Made by a program: the position numbers and the translations under genes. This document shows positions 46,432 through 54,994 of a DNA stretch of 64,000 nt, piece by piece. The stretch is taken from contig LVAQ01000014.1 in assembly GCA_001604105.1 (NCBI GenBank), positions 62,001 through 126,000 of the forward strand, in the 5' to 3' direction. Within the stretch, counting starts at the first letter, position 1; every line of letters starts with the position of its first letter. The DNA comes from Clostridiales bacterium Firm_11. Its GTDB lineage: Bacteria; Bacillota; Clostridia; Christensenellales; Aristaeellaceae. The notes below the pieces were generated by a model. The model worked only from the letters and a program-made list of their open reading frames with translations, was not told the DNA's origin and did not search any database.

Positions 46432-46893
46432 TCAGTCCCGAAAATGCTTTGCTTCCACTTTTTTCATCTCGTTAACCTTTGGGGTTGAGGCACCGTCTGC
46501 AAATTCCAGGCTGACCCACTCCGTCAGGATCGATTTAGCCAGTTCCACACCGATCACGCGCGCGCCAAGGCAGAGCACATTACAATCGTTGCTGAGGATG
46601 GAGCGCCGAGCTGAATAAATATCATGCGCGACCACAGCGCGTATTCCTTTACACTTGTTTGCGGTGATACACATGCCAATGCCTGTGCCGCAGATCAACA
46701 GTCCTCTGCTGGCGTAACCGTCACGAGCAATCTGCGCGCATACCTGCTGTGCGATCAGCGGATAGGCGGTAGCGTCTTCCGTGCTGGAGACGCCCATATC
46801 TGTAACAGAAACGCCCATACTTTCCAATAACTGTTTCAGTGTGTCTTTCAGCGCTACGGCTGCGTTGTCGCATCCAATTACCATATCACGCAT
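46432..46893 (-). CDS. RpiB/LacAB-family isomerase (predicted D-erythrulose-4-phosphate isomerase)
   Basis: A 153-residue sugar-phosphate isomerase of the RpiB fold: VIGCDNAAVALKDTL at the start (in place of the SDHAG of true RpiB), the catalytic Cys in ICGTGIGMCITANK, and LSNDCNVLCLGARVIG. The CDNAA start is closer to the DerI/EryI type, which makes D-erythrose-4-phosphate from D-erythrulose-4-phosphate, than to ribose-5-phosphate isomerase. Start chosen at 46893 after AGGAG. Between dhaL and the TIM-type gene. Confidence 0.83.
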   Translation of the reverse strand: MRDMVIGCDNAAVALKDTLKQLLESMGVSVTDMGVSSTEDATAYPLIAQQVCAQIARDGYASRGLLICGTGIGMCITANKCKGIRAVVAHDIYSARRSILSNDCNVLCLGARVIGVELAKSILTEWVSLEFADGASTPKVNEMKKVEAKHFRD

Positions 46894-46926
46894 TGTTGTT
46901 ACTCCTATCAACCCACGAGGGGGCAA

Positions 46927-47562
46927 TCAATGTGATTCCGCGTAATCCGCCATGGCGGCAAACATAATGTGAACGGATGTCGCGCCTGCGTCCTGGAACC
47001 CAATAGCGCGTTCCATGAGTGACTTAGCACGTCCAAAGCGCGCAACCATTGCCTTGGTTGACGCTACGCCTTCCGCGGCGGCTTTTTCCGCGGCGCGTAA
47101 CATGGTTGCGTACCCATCATCCGCAAAGGCGATCATTGCGTCCACGGCTGGGGAAAGCGCATCCACCATGGTTTTGTCACCTATGCTTGCTTTGCCGCGC
47201 GCCTGGATGGATTGCAACCCCTTGGCCATCATTGTTGCAAAAGAAGGCGCGTTGAGTGCCTCGGTGGCTGGCTGTTCCTTGGCGCCATCAAGAAACATGC
47301 TGCTGAAAATAACGCCCGAGGCGCCGCCCATGGAGAGCAGCATCGCCTTGCCAAAGGCTGCAAACACACCATACACATTGCTGTCGTTTGGGAGCAAGGC
47401 TAATTTGTCCAAGGCTTTTTGCATTCCTTTGGCCATGCCGATGCCGTGATCGCCATCGCCTATCTTTGCGTCAACATCGGTAAGCAGGGGTTTGCTTGTG
47501 ATAATGGCTTTCGCAATGGCCTGTAACATGCCAACCGCATCCTGCCAGTTCAGCGTTTGCAT
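46927..47562 (-). CDS. DhaL-type kinase subunit (ATP-binding)
   Basis: A 211-residue Dak2-domain protein, the nucleotide-binding subunit of dihydroxyacetone-type kinases. The Mg/ADP site DVDAKIGDGDHGIGMAKG lies near 30-45 and GGASGVIFSSMF near 90. Later conserved boxes GDKTMVDAL and GRAKSLMERAIG are present. No DhaM phosphotransferase partner is encoded nearby, so ATP rather than PEP may be the phosphoryl source. GGAGG lies nine bases before the start, which overlaps the dhaK stop region. Confidence 0.9.
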   Translation of the reverse strand: MQTLNWQDAVGMLQAIAKAIITSKPLLTDVDAKIGDGDHGIGMAKGMQKALDKLALLPNDSNVYGVFAAFGKAMLLSMGGASGVIFSSMFLDGAKEQPATEALNAPSFATMMAKGLQSIQARGKASIGDKTMVDALSPAVDAMIAFADDGYATMLRAAEKAAAEGVASTKAMVARFGRAKSLMERAIGFQDAGATSVHIMFAAMADYAESH

Positions 47563-47563
47563 A

Positions 47564-48568
47564 TCATAGACCCTCCTTAGCATAGTAAGGGCTATAACAG
47601 GGGGCATCGTAATAGCGTTTAAGTTGCGCATCCAGCTTCAGTAGGCTGATGGAAAAACCGCCCATTTCCATGGATGTGCAGTAGCTGCCTATCTCTGCGC
47701 CGTGGATGCGAACGCCGTCGGTTTCCAGCATCGCTTTCAACTTGCGGTAGACGATGTAAAGTTCCATGGCGGGTGTGGATCCAAGGCCATTGACCAGCAC
47801 GCAGACTTCATCCCCCGCGGAAAGCGGCATATCTGCTACGATCTGTGCGTATAAACGTGTGGTTAACGCATCCGCAGAGGCAAGTTTGCTGCGTTGAATG
47901 CCTGGTTCGCCATGAATGCCCAACCCGTATTCGATTTCATCCGCATCCAGCGTGAAGGTGGGGGAGGCTGCGCCAGGGATGCGCCCGGGCGCAGTGGCAA
48001 GGCCGATGGAACGCAGATTGGCTAACGCTTGCTCCGTAACCGCCTTTACCTGTGCAAGTGGTAGCCCCGCATCGCATGCAGCCCCAGCGATTTTGATTGC
48101 GAAAAGATCACCCGCGATGCCGCGACGGTCATCCATACGATCCTTTGGCGCCGAAGCACAGTCATCGTTTACGCGAACATGCGCGGTGGCAATACCTTCT
48201 TCCCCAAGCATTTCTTCGGCCAGGTCAAAGTTCAGGTTATCGCCCGCATAGTTGCCATATAGAAACAGAATGCCTTGACCACCGTGAGCGGCGGTTGCTA
48301 CTTCACATATCGTACCCGGGTCAGGTGAGGCAAACACATTGCCACAGGCGGCGGCATCTGCAAGGCCCCGGCCAACGAAGCCTGCAAACATCGGCTCATG
48401 TCCGCTGCCGCCACCCACCACCAGAGTAACTTTGCTTATCCTGCGCTGGCGCAACAATACGCCGTTTACGCCGGGTACGGGCTCATAGTAGCGTGCATGT
48501 GCGGCAATGAAACCTTCCAGCAATTCTTCTACAACATGATCTGGGTCGTTGATGATTTTCTTGTACAT
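47564..48568 (-). CDS. DhaK-type kinase subunit (substrate-binding)
   Basis: A 334-residue Dak1-domain protein. GGGSGHEPMFAGFVG (about 52-66) and His219 in GIHGEPGIQ are the substrate-anchoring features; the His forms a hemiaminal with the ketone of the substrate. The pair is annotated by homology as dihydroxyacetone kinase, but the neighbouring TIM- and RpiB-type isomerases point to a ketotetrose (erythrulose) as substrate. Second gene in the minus operon, 180 bases after the cupin gene. Confidence 0.9.
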   Translation of the reverse strand: MYKKIINDPDHVVEELLEGFIAAHARYYEPVPGVNGVLLRQRRISKVTLVVGGGSGHEPMFAGFVGRGLADAAACGNVFASPDPGTICEVATAAHGGQGILFLYGNYAGDNLNFDLAEEMLGEEGIATAHVRVNDDCASAPKDRMDDRRGIAGDLFAIKIAGAACDAGLPLAQVKAVTEQALANLRSIGLATAPGRIPGAASPTFTLDADEIEYGLGIHGEPGIQRSKLASADALTTRLYAQIVADMPLSAGDEVCVLVNGLGSTPAMELYIVYRKLKAMLETDGVRIHGAEIGSYCTSMEMGGFSISLLKLDAQLKRYYDAPCYSPYYAKEGL

Positions 48569-48747
48569 GCGTAACCTCCGTTTCAGTATTCAATGCGGAT
48601 AAGAACGGTCGACAGTTCGCTCGCCTAAGCCATGCGATTGGATGGAGCGGCTTGCTGTTATCCGACTTGCCCGCAAGGATGGCGGGACAGAGCCAAGACT
48701 AGCACAAAGGTTCTCATCCCCATCATTTTCTATGGAACACAGGTGTA

Positions 48748-49953
48748 CTATACTTCTGCGGGTACCTCGGCGTTGTTATTGGCAAAGTTCTGTAGTATGA
48801 CCAAGGGCTCTGTCACACTGTGGTTTTCGATAACGACGCCTGTTCCAGCGGCGCTCTCCGATACAAAAAACTCATCCGCGCTGAAATCAGTGAAGCGAAG
48901 CAAAGTGGGCGCTTCGCAGGCGAAGCTGCCAAAACGGCCATGCCCTTGCACCACAAGCGCCGTATAGCATGCTGCGTCTACAAGAACCGTTTTGGCACCC
49001 GGCAACAGCGTGACTTCTTTGGCGGCGACCCAATCATTAGCGTATGCGACCCACTTTTCAAACACATCGGTCTTTTGCTGCTGCTTTGTTTTGGGGGCGC
49101 GAAAGTATGTTTCGCGGTAATCCGGACGCGTGCTCTCCGTCCAATCAAGCATGTTGAATAGCGCATCAACATCGCCTTTTTCTTCAGGCGGCTGGCATGC
49201 GGTCAGCAGGGATTCAGGGTTTACCTCACCCATGGTCACGTTTTCCATAATGGTGTTGACATCGCTGTTCCATTGCGGCTCAAAGGTTACCACAGAAGCC
49301 GGCGCGTGGATTACGCCCGCTGCCGTGTACCAGCCTGTGCCCAGCTGTACGCGGTAAGCGCGGGAGAGCTCGGTGATGCGCGTATCAAACTTTCCATAGT
49401 TAGCAATAGCTTCTTTGACCTGCGCTTTGGTGGTTGAAGGGTCAAAGCCGAAGTAGGTAAGGGGAAAGCGGCCAAGATAGGTATTGTATTGAACGGGGAA
49501 ATAATACGCTTCCGGCTTGCCATGCCGACCAATTTTATTGGCCAGTGCTTCTGTGAGATGCAGGTGATGGAAAAGGGGCTTGTCATAATCAAATAACTTG
49601 GCAAATGTAGGCCACGTTCCATAACGCGTCATGAGGGACTCACCGATCAGCTTTGCACCCAGTTGCTTGACCACATCGGCAAACAGAATAGTTTCTCTGT
49701 TTGCCCGGTTGGCCAGCACATGGCTCATGCCCTCGCGCGCGCCTGTCTTTGGGCCGTTGAGCGCAACGGTAATCGAGCCAAGCCAACGCTCGCATATGCC
49801 TCCGCGATCCATGCCAAAGGCGTAGATGTCATCCGGATGCAGCCGCAGACGGCGTCCCGGCTCATTGAAGCTTCGGGGCACCCAGGTTGGTGTCAACTGT
49901 AGTAATCCTTCACCTTCCTCAAAGACTTGTGAAATTCGTTCGTTGGTATCCAT
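48748..49953 (-). CDS. ManA-like cupin protein (class I mannose-6-phosphate isomerase related)
   Basis: A 401-residue cupin-fold protein distantly like type I phosphomannose isomerase. It shows FHHLHLTEA (about 130) and a late cupin part (about 310-395: LVDAACYTALVVQGHGRFG). The usual ManA boxes are not clean, so the reaction is uncertain. It starts the minus operon that also encodes DhaK, DhaL, RpiB-type and TIM-type enzymes, and may isomerise an aldose or epimerise a free or phosphorylated tetrose/pentose. AAAGGAG precedes the ATG. The bases 48569-48747 between it and dhaK hold no clear feature. Confidence 0.7.
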   Translation of the reverse strand: MDTNERISQVFEEGEGLLQLTPTWVPRSFNEPGRRLRLHPDDIYAFGMDRGGICERWLGSITVALNGPKTGAREGMSHVLANRANRETILFADVVKQLGAKLIGESLMTRYGTWPTFAKLFDYDKPLFHHLHLTEALANKIGRHGKPEAYYFPVQYNTYLGRFPLTYFGFDPSTTKAQVKEAIANYGKFDTRITELSRAYRVQLGTGWYTAAGVIHAPASVVTFEPQWNSDVNTIMENVTMGEVNPESLLTACQPPEEKGDVDALFNMLDWTESTRPDYRETYFRAPKTKQQQKTDVFEKWVAYANDWVAAKEVTLLPGAKTVLVDAACYTALVVQGHGRFGSFACEAPTLLRFTDFSADEFFVSESAAGTGVVIENHSVTEPLVILQNFANNNAEVPAEV

Positions 49954-50312
49954 TTTTCTGGCTCCTTTCTAACTGTCGCATTCTTGCAGTGCGTGTTATA
50001 GCATGGTGTTTCTGTTGAGAAATATGATTTCATGAACCTGGTTTGTGCGCGCGGCAATCCGATGCTGTTTGACCAAAATGCCACTGTAACCACCCTTATA
50101 CTGAGCATTCTAATCGAAAAAAGAACAAAATGCAATACGGCAATAAATTTTATTTCACACACTACTTGACGGCGGGTTTCACTCGTGTTATACTCCATGC
50201 ATAAAACAACGAGTAGAAAATGGTGTAAATATCCATGGCGATGAAATATTATGCCGCCAGAAAAACCACCAAGCTCATTGTGAAAAATTATATTTCTGGA
50301 GGAATGAAATAG
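49954..50312. other. Shared control region of the two divergent sugar operons
   Basis: 359 bases between the minus cupin-dha operon and the plus aldolase operon. Contents: a strong plus promoter (50166-50194), a perfect AATAAA-T-TTTATT palindrome just upstream of it (50142-50154), and a GAAAAATTATATTTC near-palindrome (50282-50296) just before the aldolase ribosome binding site. The AT-rich palindromes are candidate RpiR operators. Confidence 0.5.
50166..50194 (+). promoter_or_regulatory. Predicted promoter of the aldolase-kinase-ABC operon
   Basis: TTGACG (50166-50171), 17-base spacer and TATACT (50189-50194), about 120 bases before the aldolase start. Confidence 0.75.
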
Positions 50313-51182
50313 ATGTTGCTGAATATGAAGGAACTACTCGCGGTCGCCAATGAAAGAAACTTTGCAGTCCCCGCGTTCAATATCGGCACAAACGTTATTC
50401 TCAAAGCCGTGCTGGAGTGCTGTGAAGATAAGAAGGCGCCCGTGATCCTGGCCATCCACCCATTTGAGCTTGCGTTTCAGGGGGACGGTTTTCTGCAACA
50501 TTGCATCACGGCTGCCAGCAAGGCAAAAGTGCCTGTGACGATTCATCTGGATCACGGCTCCGAATTATCGCAGATCTACCGCGCGATCCGTAACGGCTTT
50601 ACCTCGGTGATGATCGACGCTTCGCATGAGAGCTTCGAGGATAATGTCGCCATCTGCAAGAAAGTCGTGGAAATCGCCCATCCGCTTGGCATCTCGGTAG
50701 AAGGTGAGTTGGGTACGATCGGCACTGTTGGCAATGATGCGGAAGGCGGCTCGGGCGTGATCATTTATACCAAGCCGGAGGATGCGGCTCGCTTTGTGGA
50801 AGAGACCGGCGTTGACACGCTGGCCATTGCCATTGGAACCGCACATGGAATCTATCCACAAGGCTTCAAGCCGGAACTGAAGCTGGACTTGCTCAAGGAG
50901 ATCAAAGCCAAGGTGAGCATTCCGCTAGTGCTCCATGGTGGTTCCGCCAACCCTGATGAGGAAATTGCCGAAAGCGTACGGATGGGCATCAACAAAATCA
51001 ACATTTCATCGGATATCAAGGATGCCTTCTATCAGCAACTTCGCCTGGACCTAGCCGCAGATCCGAAACTACGCGAACCGTTTGAGCTCTACCTGGGCAG
51101 TATCCGCGAGATGAAGAAGGTAATCAATCAGAAGATCGATCTTTTTAACGATGCGGATCAAGCGAGGTATTACAGCCTGTAA
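50313..51182 (+). CDS. Class II ketose-bisphosphate aldolase
   Basis: A 289-residue zinc-dependent aldolase of the fructose/tagatose-bisphosphate type. The zinc ligands and active site are visible: HLDHGSEL (about 82), GISVEGELGTIG (about 135), GTAHGIY (about 178) and LVLHGGSA (about 207). It cleaves a ketose-1,n-bisphosphate to dihydroxyacetone phosphate and an aldehyde phosphate. It is the first gene of the plus operon with an ADP-dependent kinase and an FGGY kinase; the exact ketose is not shown by sequence. GGAGGAA precedes the ATG. Confidence 0.92.
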   Translation: MLLNMKELLAVANERNFAVPAFNIGTNVILKAVLECCEDKKAPVILAIHPFELAFQGDGFLQHCITAASKAKVPVTIHLDHGSELSQIYRAIRNGFTSVMIDASHESFEDNVAICKKVVEIAHPLGISVEGELGTIGTVGNDAEGGSGVIIYTKPEDAARFVEETGVDTLAIAIGTAHGIYPQGFKPELKLDLLKEIKAKVSIPLVLHGGSANPDEEIAESVRMGINKINISSDIKDAFYQQLRLDLAADPKLREPFELYLGSIREMKKVINQKIDLFNDADQARYYSL

Positions 51183-51230
51183 GGAACACTGTATTGCGCA
51201 GGCATACCTGACTTGAAGGGGAGAAGATAG

Positions 51231-52094
51231 ATGATTGACAACACATCCGTGCTTGGCGCTATCCGTGATGGGTTTGAGCAAATGTTCTCGGCAGAACGTA
51301 AAGTTGCGCAGTTCATTCTGGATGAACCGGAAAAAGCGGTCATGATGAACGTGTCGGAAATTGCCAACGCCAGCGATGTGAGTGACGCTACCGTAGTGCG
51401 CATGTGTAAGCACATCGGCTATAGCGGTTATTATCAGATGAAAATTCATCTGTCGCATGAGCTGGGGCGCAACTTCTTGCATGAGAAGCAGCGTAATGGA
51501 AAACCCAAGACCGTGAAAGATATGTTGGAAATGCAGGCATCGAGCTTGCTGGACATCGCGAAAACCCTTGAACTGAAAACACTGCTGAGCATCGCCGAGC
51601 TGATACAGCAAAGCACAGCCGTGCATGTGGTGGCGGTAGGCCATACGGCGCCTGTGGCAATGGATCTTGGGTTTCGACTGGCGCGCATGGGAAAGCCTAC
51701 GACTTACTTTATGATACCGGAGCATTTTCTTTCGGCTATCAACAACGCGCGTGAGGGCGAGCTGGTGATCGCCATATCTCGTTCCGGCAGTTCCAGGCAG
51801 GTGCTGCAAGCCGCGGAACTTGCCTTGGATAAGGGACTAAAGGTGATTGTGATAACAGCGCGAGAGAATTCTCCGCTCTCCAAGTTGGGCACGCAGCTTA
51901 TCTTCACCATGAGTGAGAACGGACTTTTCGGTGAAAACTATAGCCCCGCTTCGCATCTGTGCGAAATGGTGGTCAACGACCTGCTGGTGCATGTGTTGGA
52001 AAGCTGGGAGCGTATCGTCAAAACGGTAGGCGACAAAGCGCAGGAAAAAGAAATTGATCTGGTGGAGTATATCCTGTCGGAATATAAACTGTAG
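51231..52094 (+). CDS. MurR/RpiR family transcriptional regulator
   Basis: A 287-residue regulator with an N-terminal HTH_6 domain (about 1-77: NASDVSDATVVRMCKHIGYSG) and a C-terminal SIS domain (about 120-250: ISRSGSSRQVL). SIS domains bind phosphosugars, so an operon intermediate is the likely effector. Second gene in the operon, so it is autoregulated with it. Likely sites are the AT-rich palindromes at 50142-50154 and 50282-50296. Confidence 0.92.
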   Translation: MIDNTSVLGAIRDGFEQMFSAERKVAQFILDEPEKAVMMNVSEIANASDVSDATVVRMCKHIGYSGYYQMKIHLSHELGRNFLHEKQRNGKPKTVKDMLEMQASSLLDIAKTLELKTLLSIAELIQQSTAVHVVAVGHTAPVAMDLGFRLARMGKPTTYFMIPEHFLSAINNAREGELVIAISRSGSSRQVLQAAELALDKGLKVIVITARENSPLSKLGTQLIFTMSENGLFGENYSPASHLCEMVVNDLLVHVLESWERIVKTVGDKAQEKEIDLVEYILSEYKL

Positions 52095-52107
52095 GGCGGA
52101 GACTGCC

Positions 52108-53427
52108 ATGCATCACCATGAGTTATACGAGCAATGCCTCGGCAGCATCCCCGAGCAGATACAGAAGTGCTACGAACTGGGAAAACGGCCTACCTTAGGG
52201 TATACGAGCGATCTGGATGTGCTGGTACAGTGGGACGCAAATACCTTTAATACGATGGTACAAGCGCACCTGAATGCAAAACCCTCGTTTCGCAGCGGCG
52301 ATATGCTCGCCAATGCCAGCGATTTTGTGCGGGTGGTGTGTTTCCTGATCCTCAACGGGCTTGGCGGTGAGGTTGAGATTACCAATCGCGAACTTTGCGC
52401 TTGGCTGAAGCGAACCTTTCAATGTACGTATGCACTTGGCGGTACCTGCGCACAGGGCAGCGCTGCGCTTGCGCAGGTGGGCATTCCAATCCTCACGCAG
52501 ATTTCTGACCGCAGCAAGGCAGTGTGTCAATTTCTGGACTATCCCCAGATCTCGATGGTTTCGCCAACGGGGGAACTGGTATCTGTGGCGGCAATGATCA
52601 CAGAGCGCGAGCCGGTGGAACACTTTATACTTCAGTATCGTCACGGGGATGTGGTGCGAATCGGCAATACGGATCACATCATCCCGATATCCAATCGCCT
52701 GATTATGGATTTTGATGATGTGCACAAGACGCTTCCGGTGGATGCATGGTTTCTGGATTATGTCGAAGCACATGCGATGGATATCCCCTCCTACAACATC
52801 TCTGGGTTTAATGCAATCGTGGAGCAGCAGGTGCTCAAACAAGCGTTGGAGAAAATGCGTGAACATTACCGACGCGTAAAGGAAAGCAACCCTGATTGCG
52901 TGCTGTATCTGGAAAGCGCTCATTACTTGAATCCGCAATGCCGCCAGATGGTATATGAAGCGTTTACACCATACCTGGATATTCTTGGGATGAACGAGGA
53001 GGAGCTGGCTGATCTGGCACAAGCCAACGGACATTCCCTGATCTATCAGAACGCGGAATCGCTGCTGGCAACTCTGGAGAAGATTCATGATGCGTATCCC
53101 GCGAAGGGGTTGGTCGTCCATTCCAAGGACTACTCCGTGTACTACGGCAACCCGCGCAGGGGAATGGATATCGCACGGGCATTGTGTTACGGCAACCTGC
53201 TTTCCGGCACGAGAGCGCGAATTGGGCATTATGGTTCTATGCAGGATTGCGTCGGCACGCTTGAACTCCCATTGAGTCCGGTAGGGATTGCTTTTGCGCA
53301 GCAGTTACCCCAAACGCACAGGGGAAGGAACGTATGCATCGTCCCGAGCCGATATATGGAAAAGCCTGTGACGACGATTGGCCTGGGGGATACGTTTGTG
53401 GCAGGGATGCAAATCGCCTTTATCTAG
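52108..53427 (+). CDS. ADP-dependent phosphofructokinase/glucokinase family sugar kinase
   Basis: A 439-residue kinase of the ADP_PFK_GK family, best known in archaea and in vertebrate ADP-glucokinase, with scattered bacterial members. Visible features: GGTCAQGSAALAQVG (about 115), SPTGELVSVAA (about 152), NISGFNAI (about 232) and the catalytic GLGDTFVAGM with Asp428 as base. It should use ADP to phosphorylate a sugar or sugar phosphate. Between the regulator and the FGGY kinase, and upstream in the same operon as the aldolase, it could make the bisphosphate that the aldolase cleaves. The start at 52108 follows GGCGGAG; the frame opens further upstream inside the regulator. Confidence 0.85.
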   Translation: MHHHELYEQCLGSIPEQIQKCYELGKRPTLGYTSDLDVLVQWDANTFNTMVQAHLNAKPSFRSGDMLANASDFVRVVCFLILNGLGGEVEITNRELCAWLKRTFQCTYALGGTCAQGSAALAQVGIPILTQISDRSKAVCQFLDYPQISMVSPTGELVSVAAMITEREPVEHFILQYRHGDVVRIGNTDHIIPISNRLIMDFDDVHKTLPVDAWFLDYVEAHAMDIPSYNISGFNAIVEQQVLKQALEKMREHYRRVKESNPDCVLYLESAHYLNPQCRQMVYEAFTPYLDILGMNEEELADLAQANGHSLIYQNAESLLATLEKIHDAYPAKGLVVHSKDYSVYYGNPRRGMDIARALCYGNLLSGTRARIGHYGSMQDCVGTLELPLSPVGIAFAQQLPQTHRGRNVCIVPSRYMEKPVTTIGLGDTFVAGMQIAFI

Positions 53428-53470
53428 TCAGGGCCAACGCGGCGCGATATCACTGGAAGGGGGAGCACGC

Positions 53471-54967
53471 ATGGGCTATTTAGCGGGCGTGGATCTGGGC
53501 ACTTCCAGCTTGAAAGTGATCGTGATGGATGAGGAAGGCGGCATCTGTGTCGAGGCCTCCAAACGGTACCAGTATGATTCGCCTGTGAATGGGTATGGTG
53601 AGCAAAATGCGGAAGTGTGGTGGCAAGCTTGCTGCGCCTGTTTCCAGAAGATCATTCCGCAAATCGGGGCACATAGGATCGCGGGCATTGGTTTCTCAGG
53701 GCAGATGCATGGAGCGGTATTTCTGGATGCGAACATGCAACAGGTGCGTCCCTCGATTTTACACCTGGATGCGAGAAGCGGCAAGCAACTTGCGCATATG
53801 GCAACATTGCTGACACCGCAAACCATACAAGGCGTATTGATGAATCCCCTGTACTCGGGCTTTTTGGTTCCTTCGCTGTTGTGGGTGAAGGATAACGAAC
53901 CAGAGGCGTACAGCAGGATACGGCATGTGTTGTTGCCTAAAGACTACCTGCGGTATCGGCTTTGCGGGGAAGTACTTTCCGATTACTCCGACGCCTCGGG
54001 CACATTGGCTTTTGATATACGGCAAATGACATGGGCTGATGAGGTTCTAAGAACACTGGCGCTCCCGCGCAGCCTGTTTCCTGATTGCGTTGCTACAGAT
54101 GCCCTGGCCGGGCATGTGACCGCGCAGGCAGCAAGGGATACAGGGCTGCTGGAGGGTACGCCGCTGGTGGCGGGCGGTGGAGACCAGGTAATGCAATCCA
54201 TTGGAAATGGCGTGATACTGCCCGGGCAATCCACTGTAAACATCGGCACCAGCGGACAGGTAAGTTTTCAGGCAGATCATGCGATTGAGAACCCTGCACT
54301 GAATACGAATACCTTTTGCGGGTATGGTAAAGGGCTATGGTATACGATGGGTGCAACAATGAGCGCAGGCCTATCGATGAGCTGGGTTGGTAAGGCTTTG
54401 GGCGGCAGCTTTGCGCAATTGGATTTGGATGCGCAAAAGGCGCCTGCCGGGTCTGGCGGTCTGTTGTTTATGCCGTATCTGTCCGGGGAGCGCACCCCGC
54501 ATTTTAATCCGGATATTAGCGGCATGGTCTGGGGGTTAAGCGTGAATACCGATCGCGCACGGCTGGCGCGGGCGGTCATGGAGGGCGTGGCTTACTCTCT
54601 GCGGGAGTGTATGGAGTTATGTCAATCGCTCGGGCTAACCTCGAAGGTGCATGTGGCTTCCGGCGGCGGCGCTCAAAGCCCGCTCTGGCTGCAAATACAG
54701 GCGGATGTGTACGGTGTGCCGCTGAAGGTGGCTGATGTAAAGCAACATGCGTGTGTTGGGGCGGCCATTGCGGCGGGGGCAGGCATCGGCATGTATCGCA
54801 GTATTGAGGATGGCTGCCGCCGAGTGGTTCATTATCAGGAGCGTTTATACCATCCAAACGCAGAAAACCATGCGCGATATAATCAGTATTATCGGCTCTA
54901 CAAGCAGGCTTATCAGGATGGCAAACAGGTGCTGCAGGAACTTACCGTGCTAGGCAGGCAAGCGTAG
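53471..54967 (+). CDS. xylB: FGGY family carbohydrate kinase, xylulokinase type
   Basis: A 498-residue FGGY kinase close to xylulokinase. It has the phosphate-1 loop GVDLGTSSLKV at residue 6, GFSGQMHGAVFLD (about 78), and the adenosine loop SGGGAQSPLWLQIQADV (about 393). It probably phosphorylates D-xylulose or a related ketose. This operon has no xylose isomerase, and the neighbouring ADP-kinase and aldolase suggest that a different ketose is possible; the same enzyme could also serve the xylo-oligosaccharide locus 20 kb away. GGGGGAG precedes the ATG. Confidence 0.85.
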   Translation: MGYLAGVDLGTSSLKVIVMDEEGGICVEASKRYQYDSPVNGYGEQNAEVWWQACCACFQKIIPQIGAHRIAGIGFSGQMHGAVFLDANMQQVRPSILHLDARSGKQLAHMATLLTPQTIQGVLMNPLYSGFLVPSLLWVKDNEPEAYSRIRHVLLPKDYLRYRLCGEVLSDYSDASGTLAFDIRQMTWADEVLRTLALPRSLFPDCVATDALAGHVTAQAARDTGLLEGTPLVAGGGDQVMQSIGNGVILPGQSTVNIGTSGQVSFQADHAIENPALNTNTFCGYGKGLWYTMGATMSAGLSMSWVGKALGGSFAQLDLDAQKAPAGSGGLLFMPYLSGERTPHFNPDISGMVWGLSVNTDRARLARAVMEGVAYSLRECMELCQSLGLTSKVHVASGGGAQSPLWLQIQADVYGVPLKVADVKQHACVGAAIAAGAGIGMYRSIEDGCRRVVHYQERLYHPNAENHARYNQYYRLYKQAYQDGKQVLQELTVLGRQA

Positions 54968-54994
54968 CGGCAAATGCTTTAGGGGGGTGACACA

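Noticed and set aside
47564..48568. Dihydroxyacetone kinase of glycerol metabolism
   Set aside because: No glycerol dehydrogenase or DhaM is nearby and two isomerases of the erythrulose pathway follow; the annotation by homology is kept as a possibility only.
52195..53229. A 344-codon frame antisense to the ADP-dependent kinase
   Set aside because: Shadow ORF on the strand opposite a conserved gene.
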